Positions 6,367 through 11,843 of a stretch of DNA of 24,694 bases are shown here, piece after piece; the stretch's first letter is position 1; each line of letters opens with the position of its first letter. The stretch covers positions 1 through 24,694 of IMG/VR virus record IMGVR_UViG_3300008217_000087, one strand, 5' to 3'. The notes beneath the pieces were generated by a model. The model ran no database searches. It was not told where the DNA came from and saw only the letters and a program-made list of their open reading frames with translations. Origin of the DNA: a virus. The position numbers were made by a program, and so were the translations under genes.

Positions 6367-6771
6367 CTAATCTCTGAAGCCTACGGGGTCCGTACAACCT
6401 GAGTCTGAAAGAACCCCATACTCATTAAACTCATCATCGTAATCATACCATCTTCTTTTGGGGTTTACTTCGCGCATCATTTCCATTGCTTCTTTCTTTG
6501 TTTTGAATTTACAACAAGAGTCGTCAGGCCAGTACATACCCCAACAAATCTTACTACCTTCCTTGTCAAAGATTGGTGCTACACTATAATGCTGTAGGGC
6601 GTACCCCTCGTGGTAGTACCCATCATATTTATCGCGAGTTACACCTTTGAGGTTATTCTTTTGCAGAAAATCCCAATACTCGCTGTCATAATGGAAATGT
6701 TGCACAGAATTTTCTTCCGTAAACTCAACATCTTTGTGTATAGCTCTGTCCCATATATCTAACTCATTCAT
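6367..6771 (-). CDS. Hypothetical protein (134 aa), aromatic and acidic
   Basis: The product is rich in Tyr, Trp, His and acidic residues (EYWDFLQKNN, DKYDGYYHEGYALQHY, KRRWYDYDDEFNEYG). It has two adjacent cysteines (SCCKF) in the middle and no signal peptide. The start overlaps the end of the PD-(D/E)XK-like gene by 8 bases. No family is recognised. Small acidic phage proteins of this sort often act as host inhibitors or DNA mimics, but that is only a general possibility. Confidence 0.62.
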   Translation of the reverse strand: MNELDIWDRAIHKDVEFTEENSVQHFHYDSEYWDFLQKNNLKGVTRDKYDGYYHEGYALQHYSVAPIFDKEGSKICWGMYWPDDSCCKFKTKKEAMEMMREVNPKRRWYDYDDEFNEYGVLSDSGCTDPVGFRD

Positions 6772-7048
6772 CAGTGATCTCCTTGAAATGTTTAAGCCTC
6801 ACTACTACATAACAGTCCTCGTACTTCATCTGCTTCTCATGCAGAACAACCATCGGTGTCCTATGTTCTGCCTCAATCTCTGCTTGAGCCATCGCATCGT
6901 GCAGCCAGGACGGTAGAGACTTCCGGTGCTTCACCTCGATACCCCACACCGGATGCTCTACATCCCGCCTCGACTCACCGTTACAACCTGTTCGCGTGCC
7001 GCCCAATAGCCTAGCGACGGCACGTTCACAGTGTTTCCAGGTGCTCAC
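6764..7048 (-). CDS. Small PD-(D/E)XK nuclease-like protein (94 aa)
   Basis: The start is GTG at 7048, overlapping the stop of the HNH gene (GTGA). The product has Glu8 in an N-terminal helix (HCERAVARLLGG), then Asp29 (RRDVEHP) and IEVKHRKSLP with Glu38-x-Lys40. The E...D...ExK order matches the minimal core of PD-(D/E)XK nucleases related to Holliday-junction resolvases and VRR-NUC domains. Later strands (TPMVVLHEK, YVVVRL) complete the fold. A resolvase or branch-cutting role in the recombination set is plausible. The size is at the lower limit for the fold. Confidence 0.75.
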   Translation of the reverse strand: MSTWKHCERAVARLLGGTRTGCNGESRRDVEHPVWGIEVKHRKSLPSWLHDAMAQAEIEAEHRTPMVVLHEKQMKYEDCYVVVRLKHFKEITDE

Positions 7049-7413
7049 GCAGCCTTCAGTGCTTCGAGGATGGGAGCCATGTCAAGACGCAGGTTAAGAT
7101 ACTGCTTATCCCTACGCTTGTTGTTGGCCTGCACCTTCGGTGTGGACCACCGGCAGTTGTCAGGCTCGTAGTCCCCGTGAGGATTGATGCGATCAATCGT
7201 CGTACCCTCGGGACGCTCACCCATATCTTCGAGGAAAGTCTCGAAGCTATTGACCCAACTGTCACACATCTTCACGCCTTTAGCACCGTAGTATTTGTAG
7301 CTAATCTCATTCGGATTAACCACCCGCTCCCTAGCTTTACGCCAGGAGTTATACGTCGGTGTACGTTGTCCGGGGCCAGACCCGATTGCGTGGCCATGTC
7401 TTGAATACTTCAT
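7045..7413 (-). CDS. HNH homing-type endonuclease (122 aa)
   Basis: The product matches the common free-standing phage HNH type: TPTYNSWRKARERVVNP, then YYGAKGVKMCDSW, FLEDMGERPEGTTIDRINPHGDYEPDNCRW and QANNKRR. Asp74-Arg75 and the later Asn residues form the H-N-H core in this variant (D-R-x-x-x-x-G-x-Y-x-P-x-N-C-R-W). Such enzymes nick DNA and often move between phages. AGGAG lies 6 bases before ATG 7413. It follows a 150-base gap that holds a palindrome and a predicted folded RNA, unusual in this tightly packed operon and possibly carried along with the gene. Confidence 0.88.
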   Translation of the reverse strand: MKYSRHGHAIGSGPGQRTPTYNSWRKARERVVNPNEISYKYYGAKGVKMCDSWVNSFETFLEDMGERPEGTTIDRINPHGDYEPDNCRWSTPKVQANNKRRDKQYLNLRLDMAPILEALKAA

Positions 7414-7431
7414 AACAATCTCCTATATGTT

Positions 7432-7453
7432 TGTAGTCGTGTAGTCGACTACA
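7432..7453 (-). repeat. Inverted repeat / alternative hairpins in the HNH gene leader
   Basis: On the minus strand TGTAGTCG and CGACTACA form an 8-bp perfect stem with the 6-base loop ACTACA. An overlapping 14-bp perfect palindrome, TGTAGTCGACTACA (7440-7453), uses the same left arm. The two pairings exclude each other. The site lies just upstream of the ribosome site of the HNH gene. It could be an operator or an RNA switch element. A related AGTCGTG..GTCGACT sequence occurs at 11810-11823. Confidence 0.7.
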
Positions 7454-7466
7454 TGAGTGAATGGAT

Positions 7467-7539
7467 GCGACGGATGACACCAGGACCGAAAGGAGGTTTC
7501 GAGTCGCAGAAATCCTGATGTCTATCCAGATGCCGTCGC
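7467..7539 (-). ncRNA. Candidate structured RNA element in the HNH gene leader
   Basis: Read on the minus strand, 73 bases fold as nested stems. P1 is GCGACGG with CCGTCGC (7 bp). P2 is GACATCAGGA with TCCTGGTGTC (10 bp, one G-U pair). P3 is CGAAA with TTTCG (5 bp, loop CCTCC). Two unpaired stretches lie on the 5' side: CATCTGGATA between P1 and P2, and TTTCTGCGACT between P2 and P3. The G-U pair would be A-C on the plus strand, which favours minus-strand transcription, the direction of the operon. It is not a tRNA (no T-arm or CCA). A riboswitch-like or processing element is possible; no known class is recognised. Confidence 0.45.
7522..7533. repeat. Copy 1 of a shared motif CTATCCAGATGC
   Basis: The 12-base motif is repeated exactly at 11648-11659. 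Both copies are preceded by CCTGAT (with GT between in this copy) and followed, 8 to 11 bases later, by ACCTG. Both lie in gaps upstream of minus-strand genes. Here it falls mostly in the first unpaired stretch of the folded element. Confidence 0.6.
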
Positions 7540-7562
7540 TCACCTGACCAATGCTCCACGAC

Positions 7563-7739
7563 TCATAGATCTATACCTAGCATTCGCGATAGTTGCTTCC
7601 ATCCTTCTTGGTAAGCAGGATGATCTTTCATATAGTAAATAAGAAGCGGCACTAAAACTATACATACGAGAAATAAATAAACCATTGTTGACAGGACAAC
7701 AAACAAATATTCGAAAAATGTTTTGTAACTTATGTCCAT
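7563..7739 (-). CDS. Small single-pass membrane protein (58 aa)
   Basis: ATG at 7739 is preceded by AGGA about 8 bases upstream, and the frame runs to TGA at 7563-7565. The product MDISYKTFFEYLFVV... has one long hydrophobic segment at about residues 11-36. A basic-polar tail follows, containing KDHPAYQEGWKQLSR. No family is recognised. Short phage proteins with one membrane helix and a charged tail include holins, superinfection-exclusion and membrane-modifying proteins, but no choice can be made. It lies in the leftward operon between a zinc-binding small protein and the leader of the HNH gene. Confidence 0.72.
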   Translation of the reverse strand: MDISYKTFFEYLFVVLSTMVYLFLVCIVLVPLLIYYMKDHPAYQEGWKQLSRMLGIDL

Positions 7740-7773
7740 AAGGTAAGTCCTCCCAGTATTGTAACTACTATAA

Positions 7774-8034
7774 TCAAGGCATACGCTTCACAATGTTCTT
7801 TCCTGAAGTATGTTTCTTGCAGCGATCTTGCCATTCTTCTACAGATTCGTCTTGCTCTTTCCAATATCCCATCTCCTTAAGTAAGTCCTTTAATGATTTT
7901 TTGTAGGGTAGTAGCTCCCCATCCTCTCCTCTCAATGGACCTTTAGCATACCGATCAGTCCAGTGCAAGCTGCACAGTGGCATCGGAGACAACTGAGTAG
8001 CCGGTGCCTTACAGTCTACACACTTTTCATTCAT
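7774..8034 (-). CDS. Small zinc-binding-like protein (86 aa)
   Basis: The start at 8034 overlaps the previous gene by 8 bases. The N-terminus reads MNEKCVDCKAPATQ and then PLCSLHWTDRY, giving Cys5-x2-Cys8 and Cys21-x2-His24, a zinc-ribbon-like site. The remainder is charged and helical, ending KNIVKRMP. No specific family is known to me. A nucleic-acid or protein binding role is possible because of the zinc site. Confidence 0.7.
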   Translation of the reverse strand: MNEKCVDCKAPATQLSPMPLCSLHWTDRYAKGPLRGEDGELLPYKKSLKDLLKEMGYWKEQDESVEEWQDRCKKHTSGKNIVKRMP

Positions 8035-8557
8035 CTAATACCTCCTTCTTCTCTTGCTTGTTAGCTTCCTTCCATTGTACCATAGTTTGCTTGGGTTTGT
8101 AAACATGATTTGATGTATCAATCTCCACTATCTTCTTGGCCTTAGCGTAATTACCCGCATTCCAATACGGATTCTTTGGTGCGCCCAGACCACCAGTCAT
8201 CATCACGTTGTTCGCAGAAGAGAACCCCATCCCACCTGTCCTCATATCAGCCGAGTGCGCTTCGACTATAGCCAGGTCTAGATCACCCATCATATCCTCA
8301 AGGTGCTCCTCTTGGGTATGCTCAATGCCAGTATAATCCTGTAGATTAAAGTACACTTTGAATATCCTCCGTCTTGCCGGGACCTTCTGCCTATCCGGGA
8401 CTTGCGTCAGGTCGTTGATTTGTTCAGCGTATCGTAAGCACCTATCCATATAAGTATCTATGGGTGAGGCACCTCTCTTTCTGAGGTCGTACGCCACCTT
8501 GCGCTCTAGATTCTCCGCCTTCCTTATTAGTTTTTTTATTTGGTGATGATAATTCAT
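8027..8557 (-). CDS. Hypothetical protein (176 aa), first gene after the consensus promoter
   Basis: The N-terminal part is a basic helical region (IKKLIRKAENLERKVAYDLRKRG). A mixed region follows, and a Gly/Met/Asn-rich stretch (TGGMGFSSANNVMMTGGLG) at about residues 107-125. The C-terminus is strongly charged. No domain is recognised. It is the first gene downstream of the TTGACA/TATAAT promoter at 8590-8617, with a leader of about 25 bases and no clear ribosome site before ATG 8557. First genes after early promoters often encode host-takeover proteins; that is only position-based. Confidence 0.68.
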   Translation of the reverse strand: MNYHHQIKKLIRKAENLERKVAYDLRKRGASPIDTYMDRCLRYAEQINDLTQVPDRQKVPARRRIFKVYFNLQDYTGIEHTQEEHLEDMMGDLDLAIVEAHSADMRTGGMGFSSANNVMMTGGLGAPKNPYWNAGNYAKAKKIVEIDTSNHVYKPKQTMVQWKEANKQEKKEVLDE

Positions 8558-8589
8558 TTGAGTTATGGACGGTAATGAGAGATTGGTAT

Positions 8590-8617
8590 ATTATACAGCC
8601 AATATCTCCACTGTCAA
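8590..8617 (-). promoter_or_regulatory. Consensus sigma70 promoter for the leftward operon
   Basis: On the minus strand TTGACA (8617-8612) and TATAAT (8595-8590) are both perfect matches to the bacterial consensus, separated by 16 bases. Transcription would start near 8583, about 25 bases before ATG 8557. It implies early expression by unmodified host RNA polymerase of the operon reaching to the reductase and exonuclease. Confidence 0.88.
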
Positions 8618-8664
8618 CCCCCCTTTATTCCTCTTTAATATCATACACCTACAGCTTAAAGGTA

Positions 8665-8670
8665 TATAAT
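8665..8670 (+). promoter_or_regulatory. Possible -10 box for the isolated plus-strand gene
   Basis: TATAAT lies 9 bases before ATG 8680 on the plus strand, so transcription would start within a few bases of the start codon. That would give a leaderless or nearly leaderless message. No good -35 box is seen, and no ribosome site precedes the ATG, which fits a leaderless reading. Confidence 0.4.
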
Positions 8671-8679
8671 ATAGAGACT

Positions 8680-8844
8680 ATGAATACAGATGATAGACAA
8701 GAGCAGAAGCAGCGCCGCGCAAAGCGGCGTAACTTCGTTGCGAAGAACAACTACAACAAGGCGAAACGCCACGCCACACTTAAGGATTACAGGCGTAAGC
8801 CTAAACACGCTGCATCACTCGATCCTCTATCATCTCAAGAGTAA
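8680..8844 (+). CDS. Small highly basic protein (54 aa)
   Basis: ATG at 8680 opens MNTDDRQEQKQRRAKRRNFVAKNNYNKAKRH and then a Lys/Arg-rich stretch. Short phage proteins with an R-R-N-F-V-A-K-N core and a K/R-rich tail are familiar in podovirus genomes, without known function. Nucleic-acid binding is likely from charge. It is the only plus-strand gene between 2212 and 12307. It sits head-to-head with the operon promoter at 8590-8617, and its last 44 bases overlap the end of the minus gene 8801-8968. Confidence 0.68.
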   Translation: MNTDDRQEQKQRRAKRRNFVAKNNYNKAKRHATLKDYRRKPKHAASLDPLSSQE

Positions 8845-8968
8845 CCTCATCTTCGGCCATCTCCTCCGCATCCTGGGCCGAGAACCCAAGGTCCTCATAA
8901 TACTGAGCCAACTCCATCACAAGCTCATCCTCTGCATTTATATACGGTTGATCTGCTTGCCATCCCAT
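8801..8968 (-). CDS. Small acidic protein (55 aa)
   Basis: ATG at 8968 overlaps the stop of the ArdC-like gene by one base (TGATG). The product MGWQADQPYINAEDELVMEL... is strongly acidic and helical, ending in EDRVMQRV. No family is recognised. Small acidic partners next to antirestriction genes can be DNA mimics, but that is a guess. Its stop at 8801-8803 lies within the 3' end of the plus-strand basic-protein gene, so the two transcripts overlap tail to tail. The acidic and basic products are neighbours by position only. Confidence 0.66.
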   Translation of the reverse strand: MGWQADQPYINAEDELVMELAQYYEDLGFSAQDAEEMAEDEVTLEMIEDRVMQRV

Positions 8969-9837
8969 CACGCCACCTCCTTCATAAGATACTTCATTGC
9001 CTTGCTTGCATCGGCTGCTGCACTAAAGACATAAGTCTTATCATTCTTTAGGCGCTCCAACCAAGCTCCAATATAATCCGTATGCCTCAGTTTGTCAAGC
9101 GGTATACCAAGAGAAGCACACACCATTGCCGAACCCAACTCAGCTACCAGTTCCTCGTAGGCATAAGCCTTCGTATCCTGCTCTAGCTTACGGTTCAACC
9201 TATGCTCTGCACCAGTAGCATGACAACCTTCGTGGGCCTTGACAGACACGGCGGCCTCGGGTGTATCGAAGGCCTCGTCGTTGGGGATCATGACTGCATC
9301 TTGGGAAGGAACGTAACAGGCTTGGTCACCACCTTGGTTGACACCACCTTTGAGGTTGAGGTTGTTAAGCATCTCGTCAATGGTAGACTTGGGATCAAAC
9401 TTGGTAGTGCGTATAGTTTCAGGTAGGCCCGGTATCTGCTCTCTATTCCACACGGTATAGACACGCATGACTGGTCGAGTCTGGTCAACGCCATGCTTAT
9501 CTTTGAAGTCCCAGTCTGTATAGAAGATGATCTGCGTGCCTTTCTTGTACTCTTCGTAGGGTATAGGCTCATCAACATCCATCATGTCAATGATCTGGTT
9601 CTTGGTGAACCATTCATTAGACTTATAGGGTGACAGCATACCCAGGATGAGCCAGTTCACGCCACTATACGGACGTTGACTCTTTCCATTGCGAGGAGAT
9701 CGAACCAATGGGTTGCTAGTCCCATCGTCTGACCACTCCCTAATCCAAGGCGCTACGCCTTTCTCCAACCCATCGATAACGTGGTTGGTAATCTTTGTCT
9801 GCATCTCAGCTTTGGTAACACCTTTCCTATTTCTCAT
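8968..9837 (-). CDS. ArdC-like antirestriction protein with zincin metallopeptidase domain
   Basis: The 289-residue product has the two-part layout of ArdC-like proteins. The N-terminal domain (about 10-130; ITNHVIDGLEKGVAPWIREW, RPYSGVNWLIL) corresponds to the single-stranded DNA-binding ArdC-N region. The C-terminal zincin domain has the zinc-binding HEGCH (202-206, an HExxH motif), followed by GAEHRLNR and AYEELVAELGSA with the third-ligand glutamate candidates 229 and 233. ArdC of IncW plasmid pSa protects incoming DNA from restriction; phage versions are thought to do likewise. AGGAG lies 8 bases before ATG 9837. Its early position fits a role at DNA entry. Confidence 0.88.
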   Translation of the reverse strand: MRNRKGVTKAEMQTKITNHVIDGLEKGVAPWIREWSDDGTSNPLVRSPRNGKSQRPYSGVNWLILGMLSPYKSNEWFTKNQIIDMMDVDEPIPYEEYKKGTQIIFYTDWDFKDKHGVDQTRPVMRVYTVWNREQIPGLPETIRTTKFDPKSTIDEMLNNLNLKGGVNQGGDQACYVPSQDAVMIPNDEAFDTPEAAVSVKAHEGCHATGAEHRLNRKLEQDTKAYAYEELVAELGSAMVCASLGIPLDKLRHTDYIGAWLERLKNDKTYVFSAAADASKAMKYLMKEVA

Positions 9838-10046
9838 TACTTGTACTCCTGTGGTTCGAAGTAAGTACCTTCATCACACATCTGGGCGATGGCCCACTCA
9901 CGCTCGTCATCTTCCATCATGCACTGGAGATGCTGCTCTTCAAGCTGCCGCTCCTCCCAACGTGCACGATCCTTCTGAAACTTAATGCTACGCCTCAATG
10001 CGTACGGCAGCACCTCCGGCTCATCAAGTGGTGGCTCTTTGATCAT
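9837..10046 (-). CDS. Hypothetical charged helical protein (69 aa)
   Basis: The stop TAA overlaps the ArdC-like start by one base. The product MIKEPPLDEPEVLPY... has a long amphipathic, charged helix (KFQKDRARWEERQLEEQHLQ) and an acidic end. No family is recognised. GGAG lies before ATG 10046, which is within the end of the previous gene. Confidence 0.62.
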   Translation of the reverse strand: MIKEPPLDEPEVLPYALRRSIKFQKDRARWEERQLEEQHLQCMMEDDEREWAIAQMCDEGTYFEPQEYK

Positions 10047-10251
10047 CTTGGTTCTCCGTGGTTAAGTAATCTGTTATCTCTGCTTCCGCCAAGGCGACTA
10101 ACCTCGACAACGTGCCCAAGTCTACTATAGCTTCGGTGTTACTGTCAAGCCGAACCGAAAACAATCCGTCGAAACCCCAACGCTTAACTACAATCTCCGA
10201 CCTAGACGGAACATCCCATATAGCTGCCATCTTTTCCACTGTATTCATCAT
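10024..10251 (-). CDS. Hypothetical protein (75 aa)
   Basis: ATG at 10251 has GGAGG about 7 bases upstream and overlaps the previous stop (ATGA); a second in-frame ATG follows directly. The product MMNTVEKMAAIWDVPSR... has alternating strands (EIVVKRWGFDGLFSVRL, EAIVDLGTLSRLVAL) and a polar tail. No domain is recognised. It overlaps the next gene by 23 bases. Confidence 0.64.
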   Translation of the reverse strand: MMNTVEKMAAIWDVPSRSEIVVKRWGFDGLFSVRLDSNTEAIVDLGTLSRLVALAEAEITDYLTTENQDDQRATT

Positions 10252-10451
10252 TCGTCAACCTCCAAGTTTAGATCGCTATCAATCCTCCGCACCAAGACCT
10301 GCGACTGCCTTTCCAAAACCTTCATTAAGAAAATGGCGTTCTCCTCCAACCGATCTAACCGATCCATCAAATCGCCAAGCCTCCGCTCTGTATACAAAAC
10401 ATACTTATCAACCCGAGCCTCCAACTCCCTAATCTTATCTACTGTATCCAT
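10248..10451 (-). CDS. Coiled-coil protein (67 aa), first gene of the leftward run
   Basis: AGGAGG lies 6 bases before ATG 10451. Almost the whole product (MDTVDKIRELEARVDKYVLY...) is a heptad-like coiled coil (RLGDLMDRLDRLEENAIFLMKVLERQSQVL) with an acidic end. No specific function is recognised. It is the first gene after an extended -10 promoter candidate at 10492-10500. Confidence 0.68.
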   Translation of the reverse strand: MDTVDKIRELEARVDKYVLYTERRLGDLMDRLDRLEENAIFLMKVLERQSQVLVRRIDSDLNLEVDE

Positions 10452-10491
10452 ATAAACCTCCTAATCCTTGTTCAACCTAAAGAACTACTCG

Positions 10492-10500
10492 ATTATACCA
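10492..10500 (-). promoter_or_regulatory. Extended -10 promoter candidate for the leftward genes
   Basis: On the minus strand TGGTATAAT reads as an extended -10 element (TGN directly before TATAAT). No good -35 hexamer is present at 16-18 bases, which extended -10 promoters can lack. Transcription would start near 10485, about 35 bases before ATG 10451. Confidence 0.6.
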
Positions 10501-10594
10501 CATTTTCAGTTAACTTGCGCCTCAAAAAGCGACCTCATCGTTCTCATTTGCGACGCCTCACTACCAATTCGCCTTAGCCTGGGGCCTCCGGCCC

Positions 10595-10610
10595 AAACCC
10601 CGCTCCGCTC
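10595..10610. repeat. 16-bp inverted repeat, left copy
   Basis: AAACCCCGCTCCGCTC here is the exact reverse complement of GAGCGGAGCGGGGTTT at 11722-11737. The two copies flank the unrecognised gene 10732-11427 and its leader. No target-site duplication was seen outside the copies. Confidence 0.85.
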
Positions 10611-10640
10611 CCGACCTAACAGCGGTCAACACGGGGGGGT

Positions 10641-10681
10641 GCTGTTATAAAGGCGCGACTTGTCGCGGCATTCATGCTGTT
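10641..10681. repeat. Diverged direct repeat, left copy (GCTGTTATA...CGACTTGTCG...GCTGTT)
   Basis: The order GCTGTTATA (10641-10649), CGACTTGTCG (10656-10665), CATT, GCTGTT (10676-10681) recurs at 11798-11843 with the same order and orientation. CGACTTGTCG is itself an inverted repeat, extended here to CGCGAC-TT-GTCGCG (10654-10667). It may be a binding site or a promoter-like element of the island. Confidence 0.6.
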
Positions 10682-10722
10682 AAAAATTTTTTAGAGGTGC
10701 CGAGGCCCCGAAGGACCCCGGC
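10681..10722 (-). terminator. Hairpin terminator after gene 10732-11427
   Basis: On the minus strand GCCGGGGTCC and GGGCCTCGGC form a 10-bp stem (two G-U pairs) around a stable TTCG tetraloop, starting 10 bases after the stop codon. A-rich and then T-rich sequence (AAAAAATTTTT) follows after six bases. The delayed T-run is less than ideal, but placement and stability fit a terminator that separates this gene from the promoter near 10492. Confidence 0.7.
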
Positions 10723-10731
10723 TTCCCTAAC

Positions 10732-11427
10732 CTACTGCTGAAGGACGATGAGACCGTCCAACCACTGAGCCATCTTCACGACTGACTCCTTGGCTACCGT
10801 TCCCCGGCGGAACATGACCCGAAGCTTGGATTTCTGATTCTTCGCGCCTTTGCTGATCGCGTCGGCCAACCATTCCGGCTCGACTTCATCCGGGTCCGCC
10901 TTGGCTACAGCGTCCTCGACCATGGCGACGAGCTCGTGCTCGAATCGCTCGAGGTCGGCCTTCTTGGCGGCCATTTCCTCAGCATCGCGCAGGGCCTGTT
11001 GATCGCCCGATCCGAAGATTGCTTCCTCTTCGTCGACCTCAACCGCTGAAGTGTTCGACTTGATGAGGTGCTTCACCGTACCGCGCACGCCTTCGTCGTG
11101 CTCCCACTGCCCGAACTCTTCCTGCAGATACCGCAGGACCATGGCGGCCTGAGCGAGAGCGGTTTCCGGCGACTGCTCGTTGTCCGGCCCGACTGAGGCG
11201 GTGTGCCACCTGGGAGAACCTTCGTCGACCCCTCGGTCATCCTGCTCGTTTCGAACCTCGAGCGTCGGGTCCGTCGGAACCTCACCATCCCGCTTCCGCA
11301 GGATCGCCAGCCCGGCATTGAGTCCGTGCACTCGTCCGGTCCCCTGGATGGTGCCTTTGAAGGAACCTGGGTATATCTTCAGTTCCCGGCCCAGTTCGAT
11401 TGTTGATTGAATGTCGTTTAATAGCAT
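10732..11427 (-). CDS. Unrecognised protein in the GC-rich island (231 aa)
   Basis: I chose ATG at 11427 because AGGAG lies 6 bases upstream; the frame is open further but with no ribosome site. The product starts MLLNDIQSTIELGRELKIYP and contains GRVHGLNAGLAILRKRDG. It has an acidic middle (VEVDEEEAIFGSG), a charged helix (MAAKKADLERFEHELVAMVE) and a basic end (NQKSKLRVMFRRGTVAKES). No domain is recognised. Codons are richer in G/C at the third position than in neighbouring genes. It has its own terminator, a long leader and flanking inverted repeats, all suggesting a separately acquired or separately regulated unit. A regulatory or replication role is possible from its place between the two modules. 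Confidence 0.68.
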   Translation of the reverse strand: MLLNDIQSTIELGRELKIYPGSFKGTIQGTGRVHGLNAGLAILRKRDGEVPTDPTLEVRNEQDDRGVDEGSPRWHTASVGPDNEQSPETALAQAAMVLRYLQEEFGQWEHDEGVRGTVKHLIKSNTSAVEVDEEEAIFGSGDQQALRDAEEMAAKKADLERFEHELVAMVEDAVAKADPDEVEPEWLADAISKGAKNQKSKLRVMFRRGTVAKESVVKMAQWLDGLIVLQQ

Positions 11428-11647
11428 TAGAGTCTCCTGATATGTGAATTGATTTGTTTGAAAAATCCATGCCACCTTCGGGTCTGCGAACGCATCGCCC
11501 GGGGCCATTTCCCCCGATGTTGATCAACTGGTAGCGGACCACGAAGGCACGCATCTGATCGCACGAGTACGGCATTTACTGGCTTATGGACCTCAGCGCC
11601 AGAGACCTGACTATACTCGACCCTGGCCGAAACCGAAACCCCCTGAT

Positions 11648-11659
11648 CTATCCAGATGC
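11648..11659. repeat. Copy 2 of the shared motif CTATCCAGATGC
   Basis: This is identical to 7522-7533. Upstream here stand CCGAAACCGAAACC and CCCTGAT; downstream is ACCTG. The stem pairs of the 7467-7539 element are not conserved at this copy, so only sequence, not structure, is shared. Confidence 0.6.
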
Positions 11660-11721
11660 GACACCTTCTTACCTGTATGCGCCCACCGCTTCCTGGACAA
11701 CCCATCTGTACTCTTCGTAGT

Positions 11722-11737
11722 GAGCGGAGCGGGGTTT
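11722..11737. repeat. 16-bp inverted repeat, right copy
   Basis: GAGCGGAGCGGGGTTT is the exact reverse complement of 10595-10610. It lies about 60 bases before the right copy of the direct repeat; the left copy lies 31 bases before its partner. Confidence 0.85.
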
Positions 11738-11797
11738 CTTAACCAACGCTCACACCATCACCTCACCTTATCACCCAACAACCTCACCGTTCTCTCA

Positions 11798-11843
11798 GCT
11801 GTTATAGAGAGTCGTGGTCGACTTGTCGACACATTAGGCTGTT
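11798..11843. repeat. Diverged direct repeat, right copy
   Basis: GCTGTTATA (11798-11806), CGACTTGTCG (11819-11828), CATT, GCTGTT (11838-11843) repeat the left copy at 10641-10681. Here the middle also contains AGTCGTGGTCGACT, which resembles the palindrome at 7435-7450. Upstream flanks (TTAACCAACGCTCACAC versus CTAACAGCGGTCAACAC) are also alike, extending the similarity. Confidence 0.6.

Noticed and set aside
7502-7530. CTGATG near GAAA sequences suggesting a hammerhead ribozyme
   Set aside because: The core CTGATGA is not complete and the order and pairing of the conserved parts do not match any hammerhead layout.
7467-7539. tRNA-like outline: 73 bases closed by a 7-bp stem
   Set aside because: No T-arm (GTTCRA) in the right place, no D-arm pattern, no CCA on either strand. 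The internal 10-bp stem does not fit a cloverleaf.
7349-7543. 64-codon minus frame over the HNH leader
   Set aside because: It overlaps the HNH gene out of frame, has no ribosome site, and the sequence is better explained by RNA stems.
7687-7716. TTGACA on the plus strand inside the 58-aa gene
   Set aside because: No -10 box at 16-18 bases; it is within the coding sequence of the opposite strand.
11560-11640. AGTCAGG...CTGG sequence resembling a cobalamin riboswitch box
   Set aside because: The other conserved parts of the cobalamin riboswitch are missing and it does not precede the reductase gene.
11427-11705. 92-codon minus frame upstream of the island gene
   Set aside because: The composition is unlike a protein, it ends on the next start codon, and no ribosome site is seen. 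Two other frames here are equally open because of GC bias.
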